DNA from: Firmicutes bacterium AF25-13AC
GTDB lineage: Bacteria > Bacillota > Clostridia > Lachnospirales > Lachnospiraceae
Direction of reading: 5' to 3'
DNA: 64,000 nt
Assembly: GCA_003478935.1 (NCBI GenBank)
Contig: QUFP01000006.1
Span: 1 to 64,000 of the forward strand
Shown here: positions 9,313-17,538 of the stretch, piece after piece
Position numbering within the stretch: the first letter of the stretch is position 1
Layout of the letters: every line of letters begins with the position of its first letter
Program-made: the position numbers and the translations under genes
The notes under the pieces: generated by a model
What the model was told of the DNA's origin: nothing
Seen by the model: only the letters and a program-made list of their open reading frames with translations
The model's database searches: none

Positions 9313-9341
9313 ATTATTACATACTTAAAAATCTGTGTCAA
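9313..9341 (-). promoter_or_regulatory. Sigma-A-like promoter of the methyltransferase operon
   Basis: On the minus strand, TTGACA (9336-9341) is followed 17 bases later by AATAAT (9313-9318), or 16 bases later by TAATAA. It lies about 220 bp upstream of the methyltransferase start. The leader between it and the gene is AT-rich apart from a GCGCGACAACGCGACGAC patch near 9260. I see nothing else in 9096-9435. Confidence 0.55.
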
Positions 9342-9435
9342 GTTATTTGTTTATTTTTTACAATTTTCATCGTTTTTACTTATTTTTTCTCTCACAAAAC
9401 CACAAAAACATAGACTTTTTAGTTCTTTTTTCAAT

Positions 9436-10074
9436 TTACTTATACCTCACCTTCCTCCCCACCACATTCAACCATTTCTCTCCTCCTCTTCCTTCCCTTA
9501 CATCTCCTGTCACAAAGCACTCTACCGTCTCTAACCTACTTCCCTTTATCTCTTCCTCTGCCTCTTCCAGTACCTTTTTCCATCCATCTTCCCTCAGATC
9601 TGTAAAGTACCGGCCTCCTGCCTCTCTCTCTTCTTCTCCATACTTAAAAGAAGCATACAGCACACCGCCATCTACTAGCGCAGCTATCAAGCTCGCAATT
9701 ACCTTCGGCAATAGTTCATACGGCACATGTAAAAGTGAAGCACATGCCCAAATCCCATCATACACTTCTTTTTCGTCTATCTCTTCAAAGCGCCTGCACT
9801 GTACCTCTTGACCCAAGTATGCACTTGCCTGTCTACACATTTCTTTTGAGCCATCCATTGCAACAACTCGATAACCACCTTCCATAAAAGCTTTGCTGTC
9901 GCGTCCACTGCCGCAGCCTGCATCTAAAATCAAAGCATTTGGCTTCAAATACTGTAAAAACCGCCCCCTTGTCTCACTCATATCTGCATTTCGTGTCCCC
10001 TCACAAAACGTAGCTGCATTTTCATCATAATAGGAAATTGTCCTTTCCTGCTTTTCTCTGCTCTCTATTTCCAA
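9436..10074 (-). CDS. Class I SAM-dependent methyltransferase, 212 aa
   Basis: Residues about 48-60 carry the SAM-binding motif LILDAGCGSGRDSKAF, followed by an acidic residue in VAMDGS and the IWACASLLHV motif; the C-terminus is GDVRPGRG-like (GDVREGRGGEKWLN). It belongs to a family of small methyltransferases whose substrate is not established, and there is no DNA-recognition domain. The start used is TTG at 10074, 11 bases after a GGGAG sequence. It lies 18 bp downstream of the PLD-helicase gene on the same strand, so the two are probably co-transcribed. The coupling suggests a joint role, but I cannot say which. Confidence 0.75.
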   Translation of the reverse strand: MEIESREKQERTISYYDENAATFCEGTRNADMSETRGRFLQYLKPNALILDAGCGSGRDSKAFMEGGYRVVAMDGSKEMCRQASAYLGQEVQCRRFEEIDEKEVYDGIWACASLLHVPYELLPKVIASLIAALVDGGVLYASFKYGEEEREAGGRYFTDLREDGWKKVLEEAEEEIKGSRLETVECFVTGDVREGRGGEKWLNVVGRKVRYK

Positions 10075-10092
10075 TTTCAGCTTTCTCCCTTC

Positions 10093-12612
10093 TCATGCCT
10101 TGTCGCGATACCGCTTCCAGTAGTACTCTAACACGCGATACTGCACAATATCTCTTATTTCATCTGCAAATTTTGTGCCGCCTTCCTGCAGCACAGCCTG
10201 CATCTCGTCCTTTAGCGCAATTAGATAACCTTCCTTATCTACAAAGAAGCCTTTTCCTGATTGCTTCAGGAAATTGACCGGATTTTTTGTGATATTCTGT
10301 AAATGATCCTTATCTGTCATATTTTCAAAATCAGCCTTAGTTTTACACTTATTTACATCCTTCCAGTTTGTGCCTGTCTGATAAAACTTCTTCCATGACC
10401 ATAACACATCACTTTCCGTCACAGCCATTTTCAAACCATTCACACTACCACCATCTGCTTCGCAAAAAGCACTCAGCACTGGCATCTTGTAAGACTTCTG
10501 CATACTTGTCTGCTCTATTAACTCCAGAAAATCTCCAGCGTCTGTTCCAATCCATGCACACTTTTCTTTCTCCAAATCACCTAGCGCACTTCTAAACATA
10601 ACATAATGGCGAAATGGATTTTCCTTTGCCTCTTTCAGACAATACTGATAGACAGCTTCATCCATATGTGTAAATAATTCTACTCTCGTTGGCACATGCT
10701 GCAGCAGCTCCTTCACACGATGATATTCGTGAACAACTGCATCATGACCTTTTCGCTTTCCTTCCTCCATCTTTCTAAACAAATCAATCAGCTTCAGATC
10801 AAAATCCACAATGCAATCCTGAGGATATGGAAGTGTCAATGCCACATCAGCTGTTGACGCATGAAAATTGGCTGTTTCTCCGCTTAATAAATATGGTGCC
10901 TGATTTGCCTGTCTGTAATTTCCTGCAAAATCAAGTACAGTCAGATACTCTTTTCCCGGCGCTTTTCTTAAGCCACGCCCTAATTGCTGCAAAAAGATGA
11001 TTGGTGACTCTGTAGGACGCAAAAACATTACAAGATCTACTACCGGAATATCAACACCTTCGTTAAACATATCTACGCAAAACAATACTTGAATCTCTCC
11101 GCTTTCTAGCTTCTTGACGGCTTCTATTCTGTCAAGCCAATATGTTTTTTCATCACCCTCATTTTCTGTATTATCTTCCCGGCTATACACTGCCCCCGCA
11201 GCAACACCGCTTTCTGAGAAAAATCTTGCCATATACGATGCATGCTGTCTTGAACAGCAAAAACCTAATGCATGCTTAGGATGATATTTAAGAAAATACC
11301 CTAAAATCAACTGATCTCTTTTCGTATTTTCCAGATAAGCAGCTGTTAGCTCACTTTCTTCATAATGGCCTCTTACAAAATGTAATGCACTATAATCAAC
11401 TGTGTCATCCATGATTCCATAATAATGAAATGGAACTAGCACACCTCTGTTCACTGCTTCTTTAAGCGTTATTTCATAAGGTACTTCAAAATCATACAGC
11501 TCATACACGCTTCTGCCGTCCATCCGCTCTGGTGTTGCTGTCAATCCAAGCAAATAGGTTGGATGAAAGAAATCTAAAATCTTTTGATACTGATCTGCCG
11601 TACTGTGATGACATTCATCCATTACGATATATTCAAATGAATCTGGTGAGAATTTTCTCTTTAATACTTCTTCTTTTCCAAGTGAAGCAACTGATGCAAA
11701 CAATAAATCAACATCCGCATCCTTTTTATCTCCTGTAAAAAAGCCATATGAATCGTCTGGCCTTACATTATGAAATGCCTCTGCTGCCTGTCGTAAAATT
11801 TCCTCTCGATGTGCAACAAATAAAACGCGCTTGTATGGCATGGAATCAAATGCGGCAAGGTATGTTTTTCCAATACCTGTCGCTGCATGAACAATTCCTT
11901 TTTCAGCGCCTTCCTTTCTGCTTCTCTCTAATTCGTACAGTGCTTCTATCTGCACACCTCTAGGCTCATACTCTTGTTTTAAGCCACTCTGTTTTTCTTC
12001 TTCACCCTGCTTTTCATATCTGGCAAGATCCTTAGCAACAGCAGGACGCACCCAGCTTTTTGCATATTTTTTTAGCACAGTATCTGTAATTTCAACAGAC
12101 TTATTATAAAACAGATCCTCGAAGCTTGAATAAAACTGATCAAATGCCTGTTTATCAACTACGCTGCTCAGACAATAGTTCCACTCTATGCCGCTCGTCA
12201 GCGCACTTCTTGAAATATTTGATGAACCAATAAACACGCGGCTTTCTTTATCTGCGTGGAAGAAATATGCCTTTGGGTGAAAAGAACGATGACTGTCTGC
12301 ATAAAAGCGAAGATCTATCTGATCACCAAGCTCGCTTCTTAACAAATATAAGGCTGATGGCTGCGTGATTCCAAGATAATTTCCTGTCAGAATGTGGATT
12401 GGAACACCTCTTTTTTGTGCCTGTTTTAATTGGGGAAGAAGCATTTTTACACCTGATTCCATTAAAAAAGATACTATTAAGTCTATTCGTTTTGCATGTG
12501 TCATACTAATTTCCAGCTGCCAAAACAAATATTTTTCTCTTTTCTCGCCTGTGACTACGGCAAGCGAAGCGATATCTTCCATTACTTCTAACTCTTTCAC
12601 ATCTATATTCAT
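10093..12612 (-). CDS. PLD-nuclease/SF2 helicase (DUF3427-type), 839 aa
   Basis: Residues 25-150 form a phospholipase-D-type nuclease domain with the HxK half-motif in FHPKAYFF (112-114) and GSSNISRSAL (129 onwards). An SF2 helicase follows: Walker A AATGIGKT (about 243-250), DECHH, GLTATPERMDG, and QQLGRGLRKA in the second RecA lobe. The last 270 residues match in position the DUF3427-type region of such helicases, a call made from layout only. The architecture is typical of defence-island or DNA-repair helicases. The ATG at 12612 is preceded by AAAGGCAG. Confidence 0.82.
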   Translation of the reverse strand: MNIDVKELEVMEDIASLAVVTGEKREKYLFWQLEISMTHAKRIDLIVSFLMESGVKMLLPQLKQAQKRGVPIHILTGNYLGITQPSALYLLRSELGDQIDLRFYADSHRSFHPKAYFFHADKESRVFIGSSNISRSALTSGIEWNYCLSSVVDKQAFDQFYSSFEDLFYNKSVEITDTVLKKYAKSWVRPAVAKDLARYEKQGEEEKQSGLKQEYEPRGVQIEALYELERSRKEGAEKGIVHAATGIGKTYLAAFDSMPYKRVLFVAHREEILRQAAEAFHNVRPDDSYGFFTGDKKDADVDLLFASVASLGKEEVLKRKFSPDSFEYIVMDECHHSTADQYQKILDFFHPTYLLGLTATPERMDGRSVYELYDFEVPYEITLKEAVNRGVLVPFHYYGIMDDTVDYSALHFVRGHYEESELTAAYLENTKRDQLILGYFLKYHPKHALGFCCSRQHASYMARFFSESGVAAGAVYSREDNTENEGDEKTYWLDRIEAVKKLESGEIQVLFCVDMFNEGVDIPVVDLVMFLRPTESPIIFLQQLGRGLRKAPGKEYLTVLDFAGNYRQANQAPYLLSGETANFHASTADVALTLPYPQDCIVDFDLKLIDLFRKMEEGKRKGHDAVVHEYHRVKELLQHVPTRVELFTHMDEAVYQYCLKEAKENPFRHYVMFRSALGDLEKEKCAWIGTDAGDFLELIEQTSMQKSYKMPVLSAFCEADGGSVNGLKMAVTESDVLWSWKKFYQTGTNWKDVNKCKTKADFENMTDKDHLQNITKNPVNFLKQSGKGFFVDKEGYLIALKDEMQAVLQEGGTKFADEIRDIVQYRVLEYYWKRYRDKA

Positions 12613-12766
12613 CTTTTTATCTGCCTTTCCCCGAATTTTCGTCTTTCTTTATCAACAATTTTATCATGTTTATAGTTGATCTTCAAGTTTTTTCCACCTT
12701 GCTTTTTCCTCCCCTAAATGTTACACTATTCATTACTACCCAAAACTAATGAGAAAGGATTCTCCT

Positions 12767-13829
12767 ATGACCCTTATTACCACCCTTGAGGGCTTTGTAC
12801 TAAGCATTCCTGCTTTTTTCTCAAATGCCTTTCAAGCTTTCACTACTTTTATACAAAAAACGACTGGTATCTTGCCGGCCGATCTGCACCATATCTTACG
12901 CTGGACTGGTATATTTTTGCTTGCGTTTTTTCTTTTTTTGATTTTAAAGCGTCTTTATCATCTATGGCTTCCTGGTCATTTTGCCCGCCGTTATGGTATT
13001 AGCCGTCTGCCGAAACATACTATTATTAAGCGCCGTTTTCGTATGCCGCTTACGCGAAATTCTTATGTTCTTCGCTTTCCGTCCTGGCGCTATGCCAATC
13101 AGGATAAGACACGTGATCAGAGGCGTAAGGGCAATAAAATCAATTGGAAAAACAGCTGTCTTATGATTGACTCTTATAAGATTTCATGAAAACCCTATGC
13201 AGATGGTTCGTCTTGTGCGTCATTTGCGTGAGGATGGCTATGAGATTTCGCCTTGTGCTATTGAGATTGAAAAGAAAAGGCTGCTGCGTAAGAGTGATGA
13301 CACTTACAGAAGTGGCTCTTCCCACGAGCTTCACAGCCGCTTTCAGGATGATCCGTTTGCGTTTGAGGAATATTGTGCCGCTCTTTTTCGCGCAATGGGC
13401 AAACGGGCACGTACAACGCCTCGCACTAATGACGGCGGCTATGATGTTATCGTAAGCGATGATAATGGTCTAAATGGCATTGTTGAATGCAAGTGCTATG
13501 CGCCTGACTCTAAGGTTGGACGTCCGCTGCTTCAAAAGCTTGTAGGCGCCTGCATGGCTTATCCGATACGCCTTGACTATCTTATTTTTGTAACGACTAG
13601 TGATTTTTCTGAGGAGGCACGGACATTTGCTCATGATTTTCAAAAGCGTGAAAAGATAAATTTTTCACTTATCAATGGTCAGACTTTATCAAGTCTTTCT
13701 GAAAAATATTTATCTGAGTCTTCTTCTAAGAAAAAGGTAAAGCGCCCTATTGATGACTGGAAGCAGTGGCAATTGACTACGGCTGACCTAAAAGATTATG
13801 TTCCGGCCGATTTGTATGATCGCCTGTAA
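12767..13829 (+). CDS. Membrane-anchored Mrr-type restriction endonuclease, frameshifted
   Basis: Two frames together give one protein of about 353 aa. The first (ATG 12767, AAAGGA seven bases upstream) has a membrane segment (TGIFLLAFFLFLILKRLYHL) and a basic linker and ends at a TGA at 13187. The second continues in the +1 frame from about 13185 with HENPMQMVRLVRHL and an Mrr catalytic domain: FEEYCAALF, GGYDVIV (Asp) and IVECKCY (E-x-K). Skipping one base near 13184 joins them. Taken alone, the second frame would start at a poorly placed TTG (13167). It is either a real pseudogene or a sequencing error; other genes here are broken the same way. It probably cleaves foreign or modified DNA near the membrane. 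Confidence 0.7.
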
Positions 13830-13978
13830 AAAAACAGCCCGGCTTTACACAAGTGCTCATAAGAATGTAATTGAAGAAATTACGATTATGGCATCTGTCA
13901 GGCAGGGTTGGCAACGAAAAGCAATAGAATTATTCGCAGCTTTCAAGTACAATTACCTTAAATCAATCCTATGGCAGT

Positions 13979-14200
13979 ATGATCGAGGTGCAGACTCACA
14001 ACACCGATCTGAAAAAGCAGCTGACAGCATTTGCAGCGAATTACCCGGAGCGCTGCCGCCAAATTGGCGATGACGAGCAAGGCTGACTGACCTTTGAGAT
14101 TGAAAAAGGCAGATTGAGTTTTCGGTTGACTGCACCGTATAGTGAGGCGCGGAAACAGGCGGCAAGCGAGTGGGCGAAGAAGAATGGAATCAAAGGTTAA
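13979..14200 (+). pseudogene. Remnant of a small mobile-element gene, stop-interrupted
   Basis: From ATG 13979 the frame reads MIEVQTHNTDLKKQLTAFA, reaches a TGA at 14084-14086, and continues in the same frame with LTFEIEKGRLSFRLTAPYSE to a TAA at 14198. The sense sequence on both sides forms one coherent 73-residue protein, so the TGA is a nonsense mutation. It resembles small proteins I associate with clostridial integrative elements, but I cannot name the family. Base composition is richer in GC than the defence genes to the left. The stretch 13830-13978 before it shows nothing I can identify. Confidence 0.6.
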
Positions 14201-14307
14201 TGTCGAAATGTTCAAAAAATTTTGCTATAATTTTGGGGAAGATGTAACGAAAGTCAATCAAAAAGTGCTTATAAGGGTGAAAGGCCTTTTACTACAGAGG
14301 AAAGGAG

Positions 14308-14877
14308 ATGAAGGCTTTGGATGACACTAAGATTATAGACCTGTTTTTTGAACGCGATGAAACCGCAATCCGGTACGCTTCCGAAAAATATGGAAACCGT
14401 CTGCGTTCGCTATCCCACAGTATTGTAAAAGATAGGCAGGCTGCCGAGGAATGTGAAAATGATACTTACATGGAAGCGTGGAACACGATTCCGCCCCATG
14501 AGCCAAGAAGCTATCTGTATGCGTTCCTTGCCCGGATCATCCGTCATCTTTCCCTGAACTGTTGCCGTGACCGCAGTCGGCTGAAACGCAGTGCATTCAT
14601 ATGCGAACTCAGTGCAGAGATGGAACAGTGTATTCCTGCGCCCGACGATGTTCAATGCCGCATCGAGGATAAAGTCTTTGCCGATGCGATCAATGAATTC
14701 CTCAGCCGACTGGATGAGGAAAAAAGAAATATTTTTGTTCGCCGGTATTGGTATCTGGATTCCATAGCTTCCATCTCCGAACGCTTCGCCTTATCACAGA
14801 GCAAAATTAAAACGACGCTCTTTCGCTGCCGAAATGAGCTTCGAAAGTATCTTGAGAAGGAGGGTTACTCCATATGA
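14308..14877 (+). CDS. ECF-type RNA polymerase sigma factor, 189 aa
   Basis: Sigma-70 region 2 covers about residues 20-95 (YGNRLRSLSHSIVKDRQAAE, then ARIIRHLSLNCCRDR), and region 4 about 125-185 (LDEEKRNIFVRRYWY followed by the helix-turn-helix SISERFALSQSKIKTTLFRC). GGAAAGGAG lies just before the ATG at 14308. A TATAAT-like box at about 14224 is a possible promoter element. The stop overlaps the start of the next gene, so the pair is coupled, as usual for a sigma factor and its membrane partner. The gene lies in a mobile-element scar and has higher GC than its neighbours, suggesting it arrived as cargo. Confidence 0.85.
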   Translation: MKALDDTKIIDLFFERDETAIRYASEKYGNRLRSLSHSIVKDRQAAEECENDTYMEAWNTIPPHEPRSYLYAFLARIIRHLSLNCCRDRSRLKRSAFICELSAEMEQCIPAPDDVQCRIEDKVFADAINEFLSRLDEEKRNIFVRRYWYLDSIASISERFALSQSKIKTTLFRCRNELRKYLEKEGYSI

Positions 14878-16088
14878 GAGGAAATGATTTTTTAGAAAAG
14901 ATGGGACTGATCGATCCCGCCTATGTTGAAGCAGCAGATACCGCAACGAAAAAAAAGAAAATTTTCTGGATGCAGTGGGGAGCGATTGCTGCTTGTTTTG
15001 CAGTCATTGTTGTTGCAGCAACGATGCTCTTCCCACACGATGAACCAGAATTGCCCTCTGACCTGCCGATGCTGTCGATTTCTGAAAACACTTCGGGTGG
15101 AATGGGATATGAGGGATATATGGCTTATGACATTTCGGAACTCGTAAACGCGAATCCCTGGAATGAAGAATCCGAGATATCCGCACTCCCTGTCTATCAA
15201 AACCTCTTGCACTACAATGAGTACCATATTGCATCAGGAGCGGATTTTGATAAAATGCGGGAGTTTATCCTGGATGTTGCTGGGAGATTGGGGCTTGATC
15301 CAAGCAACCTGACGGTCACTGACAATGCACCCAGCGAAGAAGAAAAACAGCAAATAACAAAAAAGTATGAAGCGGGAGGCTTGGTTGTTCCTGGTGGATA
15401 TTTTGATCCGACTGCACTAATCATAGAAGCCGATGGAATAAAAATAGAAGTAGACCAAACCATGACAGCGACGATACATTTTGATCCTGTCGTATCTCTC
15501 CCGGAAGAGTATAACTTTACCCATTATGCGTCCTACGTTGATACGGCTGCCGTGGCAGATTATTTAAAAAGCGAATATAGAGAGCTGATTGGCATGGACA
15601 ATCCTCAAGTAAACATTCATGGTGGGGATTACAATATCTATAGCCAGCAAAGTTTTTCCATTGAGTTTTTTGATGCGGCCGACCATGATATCGAGCAAAT
15701 CATCAACTACAATTTCAATCGGGTGGCATTCTATTGTGATGACAATGGAAAGCTGTTCCTGGCAAGGGTATTTCAGCCCGATTTGTCAAAGAAAATGGGG
15801 GATTATCCAATCATCAGTTCGGGTAAGGCAAAAGAGCTGTTGTTAAATGGCAATTATCTTTCGACTGTCCCGTATGAATTTCCCAGCGCAGAGTTTATCA
15901 AGAAAGTCGAACTCATCTACCGGACAGGCGGATATGAAGCGTACTATATGCCATACTATCGCTTCTATGTTGAACTGCCGGAAGCTGAACACGAAAATGG
16001 ATTAAAAGACTACGGAGCATTTTATGTTCCTGCGGTGGAAGGCACCTATATTTCCAATATGCCAACATGGGACGGAAGTTTCAACTAA
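14874..16088 (+). CDS. Membrane partner of the ECF sigma factor, 404 aa
   Basis: The short cytoplasmic N-terminus (MRGNDFLEKMGLIDPAYVEA) is followed by one membrane segment at about 35-55 (WGAIAACFAVIVVAATMLF) and a long extracellular domain of about 345 residues with no motif I recognise. The ATG overlaps the sigma factor stop (ATGAG). This layout is common for clostridial anti-sigma or sigma-associated membrane proteins. The inferred role is to hold the sigma factor until an envelope signal is sensed; the N-terminus is much shorter than a classical zinc-binding anti-sigma domain. Palindromes follow the stop. Confidence 0.65.
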   Translation: MRGNDFLEKMGLIDPAYVEAADTATKKKKIFWMQWGAIAACFAVIVVAATMLFPHDEPELPSDLPMLSISENTSGGMGYEGYMAYDISELVNANPWNEESEISALPVYQNLLHYNEYHIASGADFDKMREFILDVAGRLGLDPSNLTVTDNAPSEEEKQQITKKYEAGGLVVPGGYFDPTALIIEADGIKIEVDQTMTATIHFDPVVSLPEEYNFTHYASYVDTAAVADYLKSEYRELIGMDNPQVNIHGGDYNIYSQQSFSIEFFDAADHDIEQIINYNFNRVAFYCDDNGKLFLARVFQPDLSKKMGDYPIISSGKAKELLLNGNYLSTVPYEFPSAEFIKKVELIYRTGGYEAYYMPYYRFYVELPEAEHENGLKDYGAFYVPAVEGTYISNMPTWDGSFN

Positions 16089-16382
16089 GTGGAACCGGAA
16101 TTATCCCTTGGCAACAAGGGCGCACTTCTATACAGGGGCAAGCCCTGTATGTGCGCTCTGCTAGGCGAACAGCCCGGACACTTGAATGTCCGGGCTGTTT
16201 TGCGTCACACCGTTCCGAACAAGGGGCTGCACCCCTTGCTGCTGGACTTATCCGGGGCTGTAGATCGCCTTGACAAACTCCCGCAGCGCATACGGGGTAA
16301 GCGGCATCAGGGCATCCGCATTTCCTATGACCTTGTGGGCTTTATCCCCGAGGAAGAACTGCTGAAACAGGAAACGGCGTGA
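16089..16382 (+). CDS. Doubtful ORF in the element tail, up to 97 aa
   Basis: An open frame from GTG 16089 ends at a TGA at 16380, but it reads through two palindromes and has no ribosome binding site. The last 40 residues (DKLPQRIRGKRHQGIRISYD, then LVGFIPEEELLKQETA) look like genuine coding sequence, probably the C-terminus of a lost mobile-element gene. I do not recognise the family. It is best treated as a fragment. Confidence 0.35.
   Translation: MEPELSLGNKGALLYRGKPCMCALLGEQPGHLNVRAVLRHTVPNKGLHPLLLDLSGAVDRLDKLPQRIRGKRHQGIRISYDLVGFIPEEELLKQETA
16120..16156. repeat. Palindrome, two-part stem
   Basis: GCGCAC and GTGCGC enclose an inner perfect TACAGGG/CCCTGTA stem with a five-base loop. 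It is the first of three palindromes within 280 bp after the sigma-partner gene. Confidence 0.6.
16168..16200 (+). terminator. Perfect 13-bp hairpin, likely terminator of the sigma operon
   Basis: AACAGCCCGGACA (16168-16180) pairs perfectly with TGTCCGGGCTGTT (16187-16199) around a six-base loop, and a short TTTT follows. It lies 80 bp after the stop of the sigma-partner gene. The T tract is short, so it may instead be a structural element of the mobile DNA. Confidence 0.6.
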
Positions 16383-16400
16383 CCGAAGCCACGCCGTTTC
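16371..16400. repeat. Perfect 11-bp palindrome at the element's right end
   Basis: GAAACGGCGTG pairs with CACGCCGTTTC around an eight-base loop. It overlaps the end of the doubtful ORF and lies about 55 bp before the end of the sortase gene. Native-looking, lower-GC sequence resumes shortly after it. Confidence 0.55.
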
Positions 16401-16456
16401 TTAGAGAATACGATATTACTTTCTTATGACCCCCGCCCATTTAACCGGACTGTTTT

Positions 16457-17362
16457 TTATTTGTTTGCTCCTGATTGCTGTCTTATTTTTGCATATTCTA
16501 AGAGCGGCATCTGTTCTTCTAGTGTACCTTCTACGATAAGATCAAGGTAACGATAATTTTTTACGCCGTCGTCTCGGCCGCATGTAATGATATAACATTT
16601 ATCGCTTCCTATACTAAAGTTGTCTACATAGTTTCTTGTGGCTTCGTCTCTTGATACGGCAAATACGTTTGTCACACGATATGTATAGCGTCCTGACTCT
16701 GCCGTTAGATAAAAGGCGTCGCCAACTTCTACATCTTTTAGACGGTTAAATGACAGATCTTGTGCCGTATGGTTATGACCATAGATGCACATATGAGTCT
16801 CGCCAAGTGTATAATCCGGTCGTGCTGCTGTTACCATCCAGATATCTAGGTCGTAGTTTATCTCTTCCCATGTTCCTGTGTAGACACCTCTTCTTATGCC
16901 TGCTGTCGGGACCTCAAGCACACACTGGATCGTGCCTTTTGCGTAGTCTGGCGTATAGACAATGCCATCTCTCATATAATAATTGGCATCCTCATAGTCA
17001 AGATCTGAAAAATCGTATGTCGGTGCTGATTCATCCTCTCCGGCACTTTCACTGCTTTTTTCTATATCGTCCCAGCCTTTTGCATTTTCCTGCTGCTTAC
17101 GCCTTGCCATGCGCTCTGCCTTTTCCTTTGCTTCTTCCTGAACCTTTTTTTCGTATGCTTCTGGATCTGTAAGCTTTAAAATCAGATCATCTATATACGT
17201 ATCGGCAAGATCGCGTTCCTCTGCCTGACGCTCATAGGCATCACGATTTTTAAAGAACATCAGATACACACCTGCTGCAATCAAACCAATTGATGCTGTA
17301 AATAAAAGTGCAAACAGAAATTTCATGCCTGCCGCCATTTTTTTCTTTCTTTTTTTCTTCAC
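16457..17362 (-). CDS. Sortase family protein, 301 aa
   Basis: The catalytic triad of a sortase is visible: His in IYGHNHTAQDLSFN, Cys in YIITCGRDDG and Arg in NYRYLDLIVEG. The N-terminus is very basic (KKKRKKKMAAG), with one signal-anchor segment (LFALLFTASIGLIAAGVYLM) and an acidic, Lys-rich helical linker before the catalytic domain. The start chosen is GTG 17362, eight bases after GGAAAGGAG; a longer frame to 17425 has no such site. Sortases attach or polymerise surface proteins by transpeptidation on the outer membrane face. No LPxTG substrate gene is adjacent. The class is not certain. Confidence 0.8.
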   Translation of the reverse strand: MKKKRKKKMAAGMKFLFALLFTASIGLIAAGVYLMFFKNRDAYERQAEERDLADTYIDDLILKLTDPEAYEKKVQEEAKEKAERMARRKQQENAKGWDDIEKSSESAGEDESAPTYDFSDLDYEDANYYMRDGIVYTPDYAKGTIQCVLEVPTAGIRRGVYTGTWEEINYDLDIWMVTAARPDYTLGETHMCIYGHNHTAQDLSFNRLKDVEVGDAFYLTAESGRYTYRVTNVFAVSRDEATRNYVDNFSIGSDKCYIITCGRDDGVKNYRYLDLIVEGTLEEQMPLLEYAKIRQQSGANK

Positions 17363-17481
17363 AAAGTCTGCTCCTTTCCCTGATTTTCTTTTTTTCAGCT
17401 TATCATCTTTTTTTGTTCTGCACAACCCTTTTTCCTGATTCTTATGCTGCCGTCAAAAATCGTAAGAAATTCGTCAGCTTA

Positions 17482-17519
17482 AAAAAAGAGACAGACATAT
17501 TTCATGCCTGCCTCTTTTA
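17482..17519 (-). terminator. Rho-independent terminator after nfnB/gltA
   Basis: On the minus strand AAAGAGGCAGGCAT pairs with ATGTCTGTCTCTTT around a five-base loop and is followed by a T run. It lies 20 bp after the stop of the glutamate-synthase-like gene. Confidence 0.85.
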
Positions 17520-17538
17520 TATTAAATAGTTGTAGTTA

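Noticed and set aside
13167..13829. The Mrr domain frame as an independent gene starting at TTG 13167
   Set aside because: The TTG has no ribosome binding site and follows a stop directly. The upstream frame supplies the membrane anchor expected for this kind of endonuclease, so a frameshift explains it better.
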